Shown here: positions 28,102-36,997 of the stretch, one piece after another | Numbering within the stretch: the stretch's first letter is position 1 | How the letters are laid out: the number at the start of each line of letters is the position of its first letter | DNA from: Chelatococcus asaccharovorans | GTDB taxonomy: Bacteria > Pseudomonadota > Alphaproteobacteria > Rhizobiales > Beijerinckiaceae | Assembly (NCBI RefSeq): GCF_003201475.1 | Contig: NZ_QJJK01000004.1 | Coordinates: 194,631-258,630 of the forward strand | Direction of reading: 5' to 3' | Length of the DNA: 64,000 nt | Made by a program: the position numbers and the translations under genes | The notes under the pieces: generated by a model | Told to the model about the DNA's origin: nothing | Databases searched by the model: none | The model's input: the letters and a program-made list of their open reading frames with translations, nothing else

Positions 28102-28380
28102 TCAACCGCAGGTGTCACCGAGCCGTCCGATCAGTCTGCTCGCGGCCAAAACCAGTTGCAGCAGTTCCGTGTCCATCGCGGCGATCTCGCCGTCGTGCGT
28201 CTCGACGGCGATGCGCAAGAGCGCCCACTTGGCCGCTACGCCATGGATGGGCTCGATCGGCAGCGTACCGGCCTCCAAATCGGCATAGATCGCGGGCGAA
28301 ATGCCCATGGCGGCCGCCATCTGCACAGGGGTGACGCCGGCCTTGTCGCGCCACTGGGCGAGTTGCGCCGCTGTTGTCAT
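28102..28380 (-). CDS. small helix-turn-helix (XRE-like) protein
   Basis: This 92-residue protein has a Cro/CI-type helix-turn-helix in its first half: WRDKAGVTPVQMAAAMGISP then AIYADLEAGTLPIEPIHGVA. The second half is a predicted helix without known domain. Its ATG overlaps the stop of the ABC ATPase gene (TAATG), so it is the last cistron of the importer operon. Such coupling of a small XRE-like protein to an importer is uncommon; it may be a feedback regulator. The function is inferred only from the fold pattern. Confidence 0.7.
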   Translation of the reverse strand: MTTAAQLAQWRDKAGVTPVQMAAAMGISPAIYADLEAGTLPIEPIHGVAAKWALLRIAVETHDGEIAAMDTELLQLVLAASRLIGRLGDTCG

Positions 28381-29417
28381 TATGCTGCTGCCTCCTGGGT
28401 GACGTCGCCCGGCGTGAGCAGATGGCACGCCGCCTGGTGGCCATTCGCGAGGGTGGTGAGACGAGGCACTTCCGAGCGGCACCGCGGCCCGGCGAATTCG
28501 CAGCGCGGATGGAAATGGCATCCGCTCGGCGGGGACAAGGGTGAGGGGAGTTCTCCCTTGATCGGCTGAAAGGAGTTCACGTCGCGCTTGATGCTGGGGA
28601 TCTCCTTCACCAGCGCCTGGGTATAGGGATGGGCGGGGCGCGCAAATACATCGCTGGCCTCGCCGATTTCGACGACCTTGCCGAGATACATCACCGCGAT
28701 CCGGTCCGACACGTGCCGGATCACCCCGAGATCGTGGCTGATGAACAGGTAGCTCAAACCGAACTTGCGGCGCAATTCCAGAAAGAGGTTCAGGATCTGC
28801 GCCTGCACGGACACATCGAGCGCCGATACGGCTTCGTCGCAGATGATCAGGTCCGGCTTTACCGCCAGCGCGCGCGCAATGTTGATGCGCTGCCGCTGCC
28901 CGCCCGAGAACTGGTGCGGGAAGCGCGACTTCCATTGCGGATCCAGCCCGCTGCTTTCCATGATCGCGCTGACATGGCGATCGACGTCGCGCGGTGGCAC
29001 CACCCGGTGGGCGCGCACCGCTTCGCCGATAATGTCCCCGACGCGTTTGCGCGGGTTCAGCGATGCATGCGGGTTCTGGAACACCATCTGCATTTTCAGC
29101 CGGAGCTTGTTGTTGGCTCCCTTCCCATGGATGTCCTGCCCCTGGTAGAGAACCTCCCCGCGCGAAGGCTTGATCAGGCCCGCGAGGGTTCGCCCAAGCG
29201 TTGACTTCCCGCATCCCGACTCGCCGACGACCCCAAGCACCTCGCCCTTGTGGATCGTGACGTCGACGTCGTCCAACGCGCGAACGACACTTGGCGGACC
29301 GGCCAGGCCGATGCGGCGGGCGATCCGCGCGATCAGGTCGTCCTCCGCCCGAAACGTCTTGCTCAACCCGCGGGCTGACAGCAGGATCTGGGGCTTGATG
29401 CTTGCTGCGGCGTTCAT
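28380..29417 (-). CDS. ABC importer ATPase, OppF/DppF type
   Basis: This is a 345-residue ATPase with Walker A GESGCGKSTLG near residue 60, signature FSGGQRQRIN, Walker B LIICDEAVSALD and the C-terminal motif GCHFHPRCEFAGPRC. ATG 29417 overlaps the OppD-type stop; the frame extends upstream to 29558 within that gene. It is the second ATPase of the importer associated with the sulfur-compound cluster. Confidence 0.93.
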   Translation of the reverse strand: MNAAASIKPQILLSARGLSKTFRAEDDLIARIARRIGLAGPPSVVRALDDVDVTIHKGEVLGVVGESGCGKSTLGRTLAGLIKPSRGEVLYQGQDIHGKGANNKLRLKMQMVFQNPHASLNPRKRVGDIIGEAVRAHRVVPPRDVDRHVSAIMESSGLDPQWKSRFPHQFSGGQRQRINIARALAVKPDLIICDEAVSALDVSVQAQILNLFLELRRKFGLSYLFISHDLGVIRHVSDRIAVMYLGKVVEIGEASDVFARPAHPYTQALVKEIPSIKRDVNSFQPIKGELPSPLSPPSGCHFHPRCEFAGPRCRSEVPRLTTLANGHQAACHLLTPGDVTQEAAA

Positions 29418-30442
29418 GACACGCTTTCCTGAGCCAGGGCCGCCGACGCATGGGCCGGGTGATGGCATTTCGCAGAATGGCTGTCCGACACCCGGACGTC
29501 GGGCGGCCGGGTGTCGCATAGGTCGGTCTTTGCAGGGCAGCGGTCGCGGAATCGGCATCCCTGGTCGGCGGCTGGATAGCGGGTGATCATGCCCTTGATC
29601 TGAGGCAGTTGCTCGCCCGGTTGTGACCCGGACGGAATCGAGGCGATGAGACCTCTCGTGTAATGGTGGGCGGGCTGGCCGAGCACTTTCTCGGTATCGC
29701 CCTCCTCCACAATCTCGCCGGCGTACATGACGCAGATCCTGTCAGCGAGGCTGGCGACGACGGACAGGTCGTGGGTGATCCAGATCATCGCGGTGCCCTT
29801 TTCACGGCAGAGCTTGCGCATTTCGTAGATGATCTGGCTCTGGATGGTGACGTCCAGTGCCGTGGTGGGCTCGTCGGCGATGATCAGCGCGGGGCTGTTG
29901 ACGAGCGCGATGGCAATGACCACGCGCTGGCGCATGCCCCCGGAGAGTTCATGCGGATAGGCGCTCGCCCGTTTCTCCGGCGAGGGGATCCCCACCAGCC
30001 GCAGCACGTCAACGGCCCGCCGCCTCGCCTCGACTTTGGAAACCCGGTGATGCGACCATATCGCTTCCATGATCTGCGTATCGATGCGCAGCACGGGATT
30101 GAGCGTCATCATCGGATCCTGGAACACCGCTGCCATGGCGTCGCCACGCAACTGGCGCAGTTCTTCATCCGAGAGGGCCAGGAGGTCGCGGCCCCGGAAG
30201 CGTATGCTGCCGCCCACGACCCGGCCGGGTGGCTCGACGAGGCCGAGGATCGAGTGTCCGGTGATCGTCTTGCCCGACCCGGATTCGCCGACGATGCCGA
30301 GGACCTCGCCGCTGTGCAGCTTGAAGGAAACACCGTCGACGGCGCGCATGGGCTCGCCGCGCGTCAGGAAATAGGTTTGCAGCCCCTCGACCTCGACGAG
30401 CACGTCCGGTTTCTCCGGGCTCCGCGTGGATGTGGCTACCAT
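29414..30442 (-). CDS. ABC importer ATPase, OppD/DppD type
   Basis: This is a 342-residue ATPase with Walker [12 protein letters not shown] near residue 52, signature [10 protein letters not shown], Walker [13 protein letters not shown], and the C-terminal Cys-containing motif [15 protein letters not shown]. It starts 3 bp after the permease stop and overlaps the next ATPase by four bases. Confidence 0.93.
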   Translation of the reverse strand: MVATSTRSPEKPDVLVEVEGLQTYFLTRGEPMRAVDGVSFKLHSGEVLGIVGESGSGKTITGHSILGLVEPPGRVVGGSIRFRGRDLLALSDEELRQLRGDAMAAVFQDPMMTLNPVLRIDTQIMEAIWSHHRVSKVEARRRAVDVLRLVGIPSPEKRASAYPHELSGGMRQRVVIAIALVNSPALIIADEPTTALDVTIQSQIIYEMRKLCREKGTAMIWITHDLSVVASLADRICVMYAGEIVEEGDTEKVLGQPAHHYTRGLIASIPSGSQPGEQLPQIKGMITRYPAADQGCRFRDRCPAKTDLCDTRPPDVRVSDSHSAKCHHPAHASAALAQESVS

Positions 30443-30445
30443 CTG

Positions 30446-31384
30446 CTAGCCCCTGCCTTTCGGGTTCAGGACCGTCCGAACCTGATCGCCGACCAGATTG
30501 ATCGCCATGATGATGATCAGCAGCGCGATGCCGGGGAACAGGCTCATCCAGTAGCGTCCCGACATCATGGATTCGAACCCGTTGGAGATCAGCAGTCCGA
30601 GCGACGGCTCCGTCGGCGGGAGGCCTACGCCGAGAAACGACAGCGTCGCTTCAAGCGAGATCGCCGAGGCCGTCTGGAGTGTGCCGATGACGATCAGCGA
30701 CGGCATGCAGTTGGGCAGGATGTGGCTGAAGAGAATACGCGCGTGCGAGAGCCTGAGCACCCTGGCCGCTTCCACATATTCCTTGCGCTGCTCGGCGAGC
30801 GCGGCGGCGCGCACAGCGCGCGCGAAATACGCCCATTGCGCGATCACCAGCGCCAGAATGATCTTGTCAACGCCCTTGCCGACCACGGACAAAAGGATCA
30901 GCGCGATCAGGATCGTGGGGAAGCTCAGTTGCAGATCGACGATCCGCATGATCACCGTCTCGACCCGGCCCCCCTTATAGGCGGCGACGAGGCCGATCGT
31001 GACGCCCATGCCCATGCCCAGCAATCCGCTGCTGATGCCGACGAGAAGGCTCGTGCGCATCCCGTAGAGGATGGCGCTGAATATGTCGCGCCCGGCGCCA
31101 TCGGAACCGAGCAGGAAGACCATTCCGGTGGAGGACTCACTCCCGGGCGGCTGTCGCGAATCCATGATGTCCAGGACCGAGAGGTCATAAGGGTTCTGCG
31201 GTGCGATCAGCGGCGCGAAAACCGCCGCGAGCACGATCACAATCAGAACGACAAGGCTGAGCGTGGCGACGGGACTTGCAAAGAAATCCATCCAGAACAG
31301 GCGGCCCGGGGATGGCTCTGCAGACTTGCCAGAAAGCAACTTGCCCGGCAGCAGGCTGAACGGGCGGCGATGGCTTTCTGACAT
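30446..31384 (-). CDS. ABC importer permease, DppC type
   Basis: This is a 312-residue permease with the DppC hallmark PYDLSVLDIMDSRQPPGSES followed by FLLGSDGAGRDIFS, and an EAA loop with EYVEAARVLRLSHARILFSH. ATG 31384 overlaps the stop of the DppB-type gene (TGATG); a GTG lies one codon earlier. A cytosolic N-terminal extension of about 35 residues precedes the first helix. Confidence 0.93.
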   Translation of the reverse strand: MSESHRRPFSLLPGKLLSGKSAEPSPGRLFWMDFFASPVATLSLVVLIVIVLAAVFAPLIAPQNPYDLSVLDIMDSRQPPGSESSTGMVFLLGSDGAGRDIFSAILYGMRTSLLVGISSGLLGMGMGVTIGLVAAYKGGRVETVIMRIVDLQLSFPTILIALILLSVVGKGVDKIILALVIAQWAYFARAVRAAALAEQRKEYVEAARVLRLSHARILFSHILPNCMPSLIVIGTLQTASAISLEATLSFLGVGLPPTEPSLGLLISNGFESMMSGRYWMSLFPGIALLIIIMAINLVGDQVRTVLNPKGRG

Positions 31385-32361
31385 CACGCCGACTCCGACT
31401 TGAGCGAGATGCGCGGATCGAGGATCGAATAGACGATGTCGACGATCAGGTTGAGGATCATGAAGATCAGCACGCAGACGATGAGGTAGGCGACCACGAC
31501 CGGCCGATCGACCATTCTGATCGCATCGATCAGCAGCTTGCCCATTCCCGGCCAGGAATAGACCGTCTCGGTGACGACTGAAAAAGCGATGATGTTGCCG
31601 AATTCCATGGCGGACACGGTCATGACCGGCAGGATGACGTTCTTCAGGATATGCACGTAGGTGATCCGCCCGCGGCGGACGCCCTTGGCCCGCGCGAACT
31701 TGACATAATCCTGACCGGATACTTCCACCGTTCCCGCCGCGGTGAGCCGGATGATCAGCGCGATCTTGAACAGCGACAAGGTGAGCGCCGGCAGCAGGAT
31801 GTGCTTGAGACCATCGAGCGTGAGCACGCTGAGTTCAAGGCCGAACACGGAGCGTGTCAATCCACGGCCGCCCGACGGCAGCCATCCCAGTTGCACGGCG
31901 AAGAGCATGATGAAGACGATGCCGATCCAGAAGGTCGGCAGGCTGAAGGCCACGATCGAGCTGGACATGATCGCCTTGGCCGGGAGGGAGTTGGGCCGCA
32001 ATCCGGCGAGAAAGCCCAGCGGTATCCCGATCACGAGCGCCAGGATCATCGCGACGACGGCGAGCTCCAGCGTCGCCGGAAGCCGCTCCACCACGGTCGC
32101 GAGGGCGCTTTGGCCGTTCACGAAGGAAATGCCCAAATTGCCGGTGAGGGCATTCTTCAGGAAGACGAAATACTGCTCGTGAAGGGGTCGGTCGAGGCCG
32201 AGCCGCGCGATGGCATCGGCGATATCCTGCTGCGAGGCATCCGCCGGCATGAGGATGTCGACGGGATTGCCGACTACATTGAGCCCCACGAAGACGATCA
32301 TCGACATCGCGAGAGCCACGAACGCGCTCTGCAATATGCGCCGGAGGATGTAGAGCGTCAT
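31384..32361 (-). CDS. ABC importer permease, DppB type
   Basis: This is a 325-residue permease beginning MTLYILRRILQSAF, with the EAA segment FARAKGVRRGRITYVHILKN and the conserved ETVYSWPGMG. It lies 70 bp after the cysteine dioxygenase-like gene and is coupled to DppC. Its sequence is close in layout to the DppB-type protein at 8503-9477, showing two related importers in one window. Confidence 0.93.
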   Translation of the reverse strand: MTLYILRRILQSAFVALAMSMIVFVGLNVVGNPVDILMPADASQQDIADAIARLGLDRPLHEQYFVFLKNALTGNLGISFVNGQSALATVVERLPATLELAVVAMILALVIGIPLGFLAGLRPNSLPAKAIMSSSIVAFSLPTFWIGIVFIMLFAVQLGWLPSGGRGLTRSVFGLELSVLTLDGLKHILLPALTLSLFKIALIIRLTAAGTVEVSGQDYVKFARAKGVRRGRITYVHILKNVILPVMTVSAMEFGNIIAFSVVTETVYSWPGMGKLLIDAIRMVDRPVVVAYLIVCVLIFMILNLIVDIVYSILDPRISLKSESA

Positions 32362-32431
32362 GGACGGTCGTCCCCATTCCCGACCGGCGCGGGCGCGCCG
32401 ATGCCGACGCGATATCGTGTCGCCGGTTGCA

Positions 32432-33022
32432 TCACACCTTGCCCGCCGTGGGTTTCATCATCGATTTGTTGTAGTTGACCTCATTGCCCGCCGCATCAAA
32501 TCCGCTGCGATTGCTCAATGTCTCCAGGGCTTGCCCGTAGAAGTGAATCTGGACGCCGGGTGACACATCCTCGTAGTGCACGCTGTGGATGTCCTCAGGC
32601 CCGAACACAACGGCATCGCCAGGACCGACGATCTTTTCTTCGACGAGTTCGATACCCGCGGGCTGACCGTTGGCATCGACCTTGCGCTTGTAGATCCGGT
32701 TGCGCTCCTCGCCCAACACAGAAGCAACGATAGCCCAGGTCTTGTGATTGTGCGGAAACGTGCTTTTGCCGGGCAAAACCGTGTTCAGATAGAGCACGAA
32801 GCGGTCGTCCGCGCCGGAGCCCAGCTTGTAGCGCTGCGACTTCCCTTCCTTGGGCAGGGCGAAATCCTGCAGCGGGAAGAGGTCCGCCCGCTCTGCCAGG
32901 GAAGCGACCATCTGGCGGATATGCGCGAGCGTGTCGGGGCCGGGGCCGTCCTTTTCCATCTTCGCGCTGGCTTCCTCGATCAGGCGCCGGACAGCCAAAT
33001 CTCTTTCGTCTGCGACATTCAT
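32432..33022 (-). CDS. cysteine dioxygenase-like cupin enzyme
   Basis: This 196-residue protein is a double-stranded beta-helix enzyme of the cysteine/thiol dioxygenase type. The metal triad is suggested by FPHNHKTW (two His) and IHSVHYED (third His); the GEERNRIYKR stretch is also typical of thiol dioxygenases. Such enzymes use Fe(II) and O2 to oxidise a thiol to a sulfinate. It has a good GAAGGAG site. Its position between the importer permeases and receptor shows that the transported compound carries, or releases, a thiol. Confidence 0.8.
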   Translation of the reverse strand: MNVADERDLAVRRLIEEASAKMEKDGPGPDTLAHIRQMVASLAERADLFPLQDFALPKEGKSQRYKLGSGADDRFVLYLNTVLPGKSTFPHNHKTWAIVASVLGEERNRIYKRKVDANGQPAGIELVEEKIVGPGDAVVFGPEDIHSVHYEDVSPGVQIHFYGQALETLSNRSGFDAAGNEVNYNKSMMKPTAGKV

Positions 33023-33332
33023 GGCGAACTCCTTCTATGCGACGGCGGGGTCGGGACAGGGACGTGCCTGCAAGCCGCTGGTCTCGGGATCGATCTGATG
33101 AATCGCGACCGCCTCGATTGAGCCGCATATCGGCAATCCCGGGGCCGGGATCGCGCTGCGCGCCGGAACGGCGGCGGGCTGCAGGGTGACGGCTGCGTGC
33201 TATCCTCAAAAATAATGAGCAAATCCATAGGCTTGGACTGCCGTGGCGAAGTCAATCCACGTTGCATGTGCTCCAGACAATGCGCGGCCAATCGGGATTG
33301 GCCGACGCACACAGATCGGCCCGCGGACGATT
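33023..33332. other. 310-bp gap between receptor and dioxygenase genes, with a terminator-like hairpin
   Basis: No gene is seen. A perfect 8-bp stem with a 4-base loop lies at 33285-33304, 28 bp after the receptor stop on the minus strand; it probably ends or attenuates the receptor transcript. The remaining sequence may hold a weak promoter for the dioxygenase-permease genes. Confidence 0.5.
33285..33304 (-). terminator. hairpin after the receptor gene
   Basis: CGGCCAAT and ATTGGCCG form a perfect stem around CGGG. No U run follows, so partial termination or mRNA stabilisation is more likely than a strong stop. Confidence 0.45.
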
Positions 33333-35003
33333 TTAGCCCTGCCCGCCCAGCGTATCCATGGCGAGCGTGCGCTCGTCGGTGCGTGCGCGATAGGTCATGC
33401 CCTTCTTTGTGCTCCAATAGTTCACCGGGAAGTAGATTGGAGCCACAGCGACATCGGCCATGGATATCCGCGTTGCCTCCGCCATGAGGGCCGCACGCTT
33501 CGTATCATCCAGCTCTTGCGAGGCCTGGCTGATGAGCTTGTCGACCTCCGGGTTGGAGTAGCGCCCACGGTTGGACGAGCCCAGCCCCTTGGCCTTGTCA
33601 TAGGTCGCGACCACGGATCTCAGCGCAACCGACGCCTCGCCGGTCTGGCCGCCGAAGCCGTAGAGGAAGAGGCTGAACTGCGACAGGCCCTCCGGGCCGC
33701 CGCCCGTGGCGCGCGGCACGAAAACCGAATAGGGCATGGTCTCCACCGCGGTCCGGATGCCGATCCGGGTCAGCATCTGTGCGATCGCCTCGGCCACCGC
33801 CGCGTCGTTGACATAGCGGTCGTTGGACGAGTGCAGCGTAATCGCGAAGCCGTTGGGGTAACCCGCTTTCGTCAGAAGGGCTTTGGCGTCAGCCACGCTG
33901 AACTTGTCCGGTCCAAGCTCGGGAGCGGACCCGAATATCTCCGGCGGCACCAGCTGGCCCGCCGGCACGCCCATGCCCTCCAGTGCGCGGCTCCCAATCG
34001 CCTCGCGATTGATCGCCTTCGAGATGGCCTGGCGAACCTCGAGCTTCCGCAAGGGGTTATCGATCTCCGAGCCGTCGATGCCCTTCACAAACGGCGAGCG
34101 CACCCGGCTGTGGTCGAAGGCAAGGTAGATCATCCGGTTGGAGACTTTGCTGCTCAGCGACAGAGCCTTGTTGGATTGAAGGCGTTCAAGCGAGGACGGC
34201 GGCACGAAGTCGATCAGCTCGACATCGCCCGACAGAAGCGCGGCGACGCGTGCCGGGTTGGAGGATATCGGGCGCAGCGTGACCTGCATCCATTCCGGCT
34301 TCTTGCCCCAGTAGCCCTCGTTCCGCTCGAGCCTGATATGTTGCCCGGATCGCCACTCCACGAACCGATAGGGACCGGTTCCCACCATCGCGGTCCCGCG
34401 ATTGTAGTCGTCTGTCGTGGCCTTCTCGCCCACCCTCTTCGAGATGATCGAGACCGTCATGATCTCGTTGATGAGAATGGGATTTGGCGACGGAGTCGTG
34501 ATGCGTATCAGGTGGTCGTCAACCTTCTCGAGCTTCTTGTTGCCGAGATAGGACTTGAAGGAGAAGGGGGAATTCGGAACGTTCTGCGAGCGTTCGAAGG
34601 TGAAAAGTACGTCGTCCGCCGTGAACGGCGTGCCGTCGTGGAATTTGACGTCCTTGCGCAACGCGATTTCCCACGTCAGGGGATCGATGACCTTCCAACC
34701 TTCCGCCAGAGCCGGAACGGGCTTCTGGTTCTCGTCGGCGTGGAACAGCCTGTCGAAGATATGCTGGGACAGCGAGTTGCTGGCCGCAGTGTTCTGCCAG
34801 TGCGGATCGAGTGACGGCGGCTCCGTGAAGCAGCCGATGCGAAGCTCCTCGATCTCGGCAGCTTGAACGACCGCCCCCCCTGCCAGCAGAGCGGCCGCGC
34901 TCGCGGCGCCAGACAGCGCGAGGAGATGACGACGGCTCAAGCCAGCGCGCTCATCCGGGGGGGCTATTGAATTCCCGACTATGCTCATTGCTGCGACTCC
35001 CAT
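33333..35003 (-). CDS. ABC importer substrate-binding protein, SBP_bac_5 family (Tat-exported)
   Basis: This is a 556-residue periplasmic receptor. The N-terminus has a twin-arginine signal (LSRRHLLALSGAASAAALL), followed by EPPSLDPHWQNTAA and LRKDVKFHDGTPFTADDVLF, the family 5 hallmarks. ATG 35003 is selected for its GAGGGGAAAG ribosome site; ATG 34988 is an alternative. Tat export suggests folding or cofactor needs before secretion. It belongs with the permeases and ATPases at 28380-32361. The ligand is probably a peptide-like sulfur compound, from context only. Confidence 0.92.
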   Translation of the reverse strand: MGVAAMSIVGNSIAPPDERAGLSRRHLLALSGAASAAALLAGGAVVQAAEIEELRIGCFTEPPSLDPHWQNTAASNSLSQHIFDRLFHADENQKPVPALAEGWKVIDPLTWEIALRKDVKFHDGTPFTADDVLFTFERSQNVPNSPFSFKSYLGNKKLEKVDDHLIRITTPSPNPILINEIMTVSIISKRVGEKATTDDYNRGTAMVGTGPYRFVEWRSGQHIRLERNEGYWGKKPEWMQVTLRPISSNPARVAALLSGDVELIDFVPPSSLERLQSNKALSLSSKVSNRMIYLAFDHSRVRSPFVKGIDGSEIDNPLRKLEVRQAISKAINREAIGSRALEGMGVPAGQLVPPEIFGSAPELGPDKFSVADAKALLTKAGYPNGFAITLHSSNDRYVNDAAVAEAIAQMLTRIGIRTAVETMPYSVFVPRATGGGPEGLSQFSLFLYGFGGQTGEASVALRSVVATYDKAKGLGSSNRGRYSNPEVDKLISQASQELDDTKRAALMAEATRISMADVAVAPIYFPVNYWSTKKGMTYRARTDERTLAMDTLGGQG

Positions 35004-35011
35004 TCTTTCCC

Positions 35012-35028
35012 CTCGCGATAGTCGCGAG
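35012..35028 (-). promoter_or_regulatory. short hairpin beside the receptor ribosome site
   Basis: CTCGCGA-TAG-TCGCGAG is a perfect 7-bp stem with a 3-base loop, lying directly upstream of and touching the Shine-Dalgarno of the receptor gene. It could control access to the ribosome site or protect the mRNA end. Confidence 0.4.
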
Positions 35029-35139
35029 CTATAAGCCACGCCCGTGCCTTTCCGGCATTGTCTTGCGATCGAAATCCAAATCGAGCCAATTCTTCGTCAG
35101 GCGCCACCGACAGCGATTGCTGGTCCCGGTCTCTCCTGG

Positions 35140-36672
35140 TCACGCCACCGCCGTTGTAGCGCCGACACCCTGTCCCGTGCCGCCCGGCATGGCCTGGATG
35201 GCGGCCTCGCCGGCCGAGTTGCCGGCGATCCGGCCAAAGACGGACCCCGCCATGAGACCCGTGCCGCCGGGATAATTGAAGTAGAAGAGGCCACCGACGA
35301 GTTCGCCCGCGGCGTAAAGGCCTTGAATCGGCTCTAGATCCTCGTCCAGGACCTGAGCGTCTCCATTGATCCTCAGGCCGCCGAAGGTAAACGTCACCCC
35401 GCATCCGACCTGGAATGCGCAGTAGGGGCCCTCGTCGATCGTATTCGCCCAGTTCGTCTTGTTGACGGCAAGCGATGTCGTGCCACGCCCATCCTTGATA
35501 TTCGGGTTGAACGGAACATCCTTTTGTACCGCCGCGTTGTAGCTGGCGATTTCCTGCAGGAACGCCTTGGCGTCCACGCCTTCCAGCTTGGAGGCGAGCT
35601 CCTCCAGCGTATCGGCGGTGACCTTCGTCACCTGCTTGATGCGATATTCGTCGCGAAGCAGGTGGGTTACTTTGCTGTCGAAGATCTGCCAGGCGAAGTT
35701 GCCCGGCTGCTCAAGAATGACGCGGCCGTATTTCGCATAGGTGTAATTGCGGAAATCGGCACCCTCGTCGACAAAACGGCGCCCAAGGGCGTTGACCATG
35801 ATGCCGAACGGATAGGAATGTTTCTGGAAGCCGTCTCCGACATCGAGATCGCCGAACTCGGGGGCATTGAAGTCCCAGCCGACCGCGTGGCAACCAGACC
35901 AGTTTCCATAGGAAGCCGCGCCGATCGCCTTCGCCATGCGAATGCCGTCGCCGGTGCTGAACCGCGATCCGCGCACGCGCGCCAGTTCCCATTCCCGGCC
36001 GAGATACTGAGCCCGCATGGAAGGGTCAGCCTGGAAACCGCCAGCGGCGAGGACGACGCACTGTGCGGAAATGTCCTTGATTTGTCCGCGCTCCTTGATC
36101 TTGACGCCGGAGACCTTTGACCCGTCGTAAAGCAACTCAATCGCGCGTGCATTGTAGCGAACCTCGACGCCGCGCTTGCGCGCGATCTGGGTCTCGCTTT
36201 CGACCAGTCCGGGGCCGCCGCCCCAGGCCTCGACCGTCAGCCCGCCCCAGAACTTGAACTTGCCGTCGATCTTGAACGCCTGGCGGCCATAAATCGGCTG
36301 GAAGCGAACGCCCTTGCCGCTCAGCCATTTCATGGTGCTGAAGCTTCGGCGGACGAGAAGCTCGCACAGGACAGGATCCGAGCGATAGCGCGTCACGCGG
36401 AACATGTCGTCGAAGAACTGATCTTCGGTGTAGCTCTGGAAATCGGTCTGGGCAATCTCGCCCTCGGTGAGGTCGGGCATGATCTCGCGAAGATCGTCGA
36501 CGCCCTTATAGGCAAAGCGGATCGCTCCTGCGGTGAAGCGGCTGTTACCGCCGCTTTCGCTCTCGGGCGCCCGCTCCAGCACAAGCACGCGAGCACCCCG
36601 TTCCTCGGCCGCAATCGCAGCGCACAAGGCGGCATTTCCCGCGCCCACAACAACGACGTCGAATTGATCCAC
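35140..36672 (-). CDS. tcuA: FAD-dependent tricarballylate dehydrogenase-like flavoprotein (TcuA/fumarate reductase family)
   Basis: This is a 510-residue flavoprotein. The FAD motif VVVGAGNAALCAAIAA is at the N-terminus, GGNSRFTAGAIRF near residue 42 is the family substrate block, and the C-terminus carries the GLYAAGELVGGLFYFNYPGG signature. TcuA oxidises tricarballylate to cis-aconitate, but relatives act on other small carboxylates. No tcuB or tcuC partner is seen. The start is a GTG at 36672 with a GAGGAA site; a palindromic site lies just upstream. In this cluster it may oxidise a carboxylate product. Confidence 0.85.
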   Translation of the reverse strand: MDQFDVVVVGAGNAALCAAIAAEERGARVLVLERAPESESGGNSRFTAGAIRFAYKGVDDLREIMPDLTEGEIAQTDFQSYTEDQFFDDMFRVTRYRSDPVLCELLVRRSFSTMKWLSGKGVRFQPIYGRQAFKIDGKFKFWGGLTVEAWGGGPGLVESETQIARKRGVEVRYNARAIELLYDGSKVSGVKIKERGQIKDISAQCVVLAAGGFQADPSMRAQYLGREWELARVRGSRFSTGDGIRMAKAIGAASYGNWSGCHAVGWDFNAPEFGDLDVGDGFQKHSYPFGIMVNALGRRFVDEGADFRNYTYAKYGRVILEQPGNFAWQIFDSKVTHLLRDEYRIKQVTKVTADTLEELASKLEGVDAKAFLQEIASYNAAVQKDVPFNPNIKDGRGTTSLAVNKTNWANTIDEGPYCAFQVGCGVTFTFGGLRINGDAQVLDEDLEPIQGLYAAGELVGGLFYFNYPGGTGLMAGSVFGRIAGNSAGEAAIQAMPGGTGQGVGATTAVA

Positions 36673-36697
36673 CGGTCATTCCTCAGATGCACTCTAT

Positions 36698-36716
36698 TGC
36701 ATTCAATTGAATACAT
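36698..36716. promoter_or_regulatory. candidate GntR operator upstream of tcuA
   Basis: TGCATTCAATTGAATACAT contains a perfect 12-bp palindrome (ATTCAATTGAAT) that extends with one mismatched pair to 18 bp. It lies 26-44 bp upstream of the tcuA start. Related sites occur upstream of hyuA (41678-41696) and the second GST (46328-46346). Confidence 0.65.
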
Positions 36717-36867
36717 ACGAAGGCGGCGAAGTCAACTCGTGCAATCCGGTGCCTGACTTCGGCTGTCGATCGCTGGGCTGAGGCGTCTTGGAGGGAAGGC
36801 GTGAACCGGGCCAAAAGCGCGCATGCCCTTGCAAAAAGTCGGGCCTGACGCAGCCTCCTGCCGCGCA

Positions 36868-36892
36868 GGCAAGGCAAGGCAAGGCAAGGCAA
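36868..36892. repeat. tandem GGCAA repeat, five units
   Basis: Five exact copies of GGCAA, plus a partial one, lie in non-coding sequence between gntR and tcuA. Pentanucleotide runs can vary in length by slipped-strand mispairing. Confidence 0.85.
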
Positions 36893-36997
36893 GGGAGAGG
36901 AACGCGTCATCACGCCGGAGGCGCGGCCCTCCAGCGGTCACAAACCCGCAAAATCGATGGCAAACGGGATGCGTGAGGACGAGCAGCCGAACTGCTG

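Larger units (their letters stand above)
36673..36997. other. 325-bp intergenic region with operator and GGCAA repeat
   Basis: No gene is seen between the GntR regulator and tcuA. The region holds the candidate operator at 36698-36716 and a tandem GGCAA tract at 36868-36892. Confidence 0.6.

Noticed and set aside
29663-31381. 572-codon frame antisense to the OppD-type ATPase and DppC-type permease
   Set aside because: Its protein is rich in His, Asp and Arg with no family motif, while both genes on the minus strand have complete motifs.
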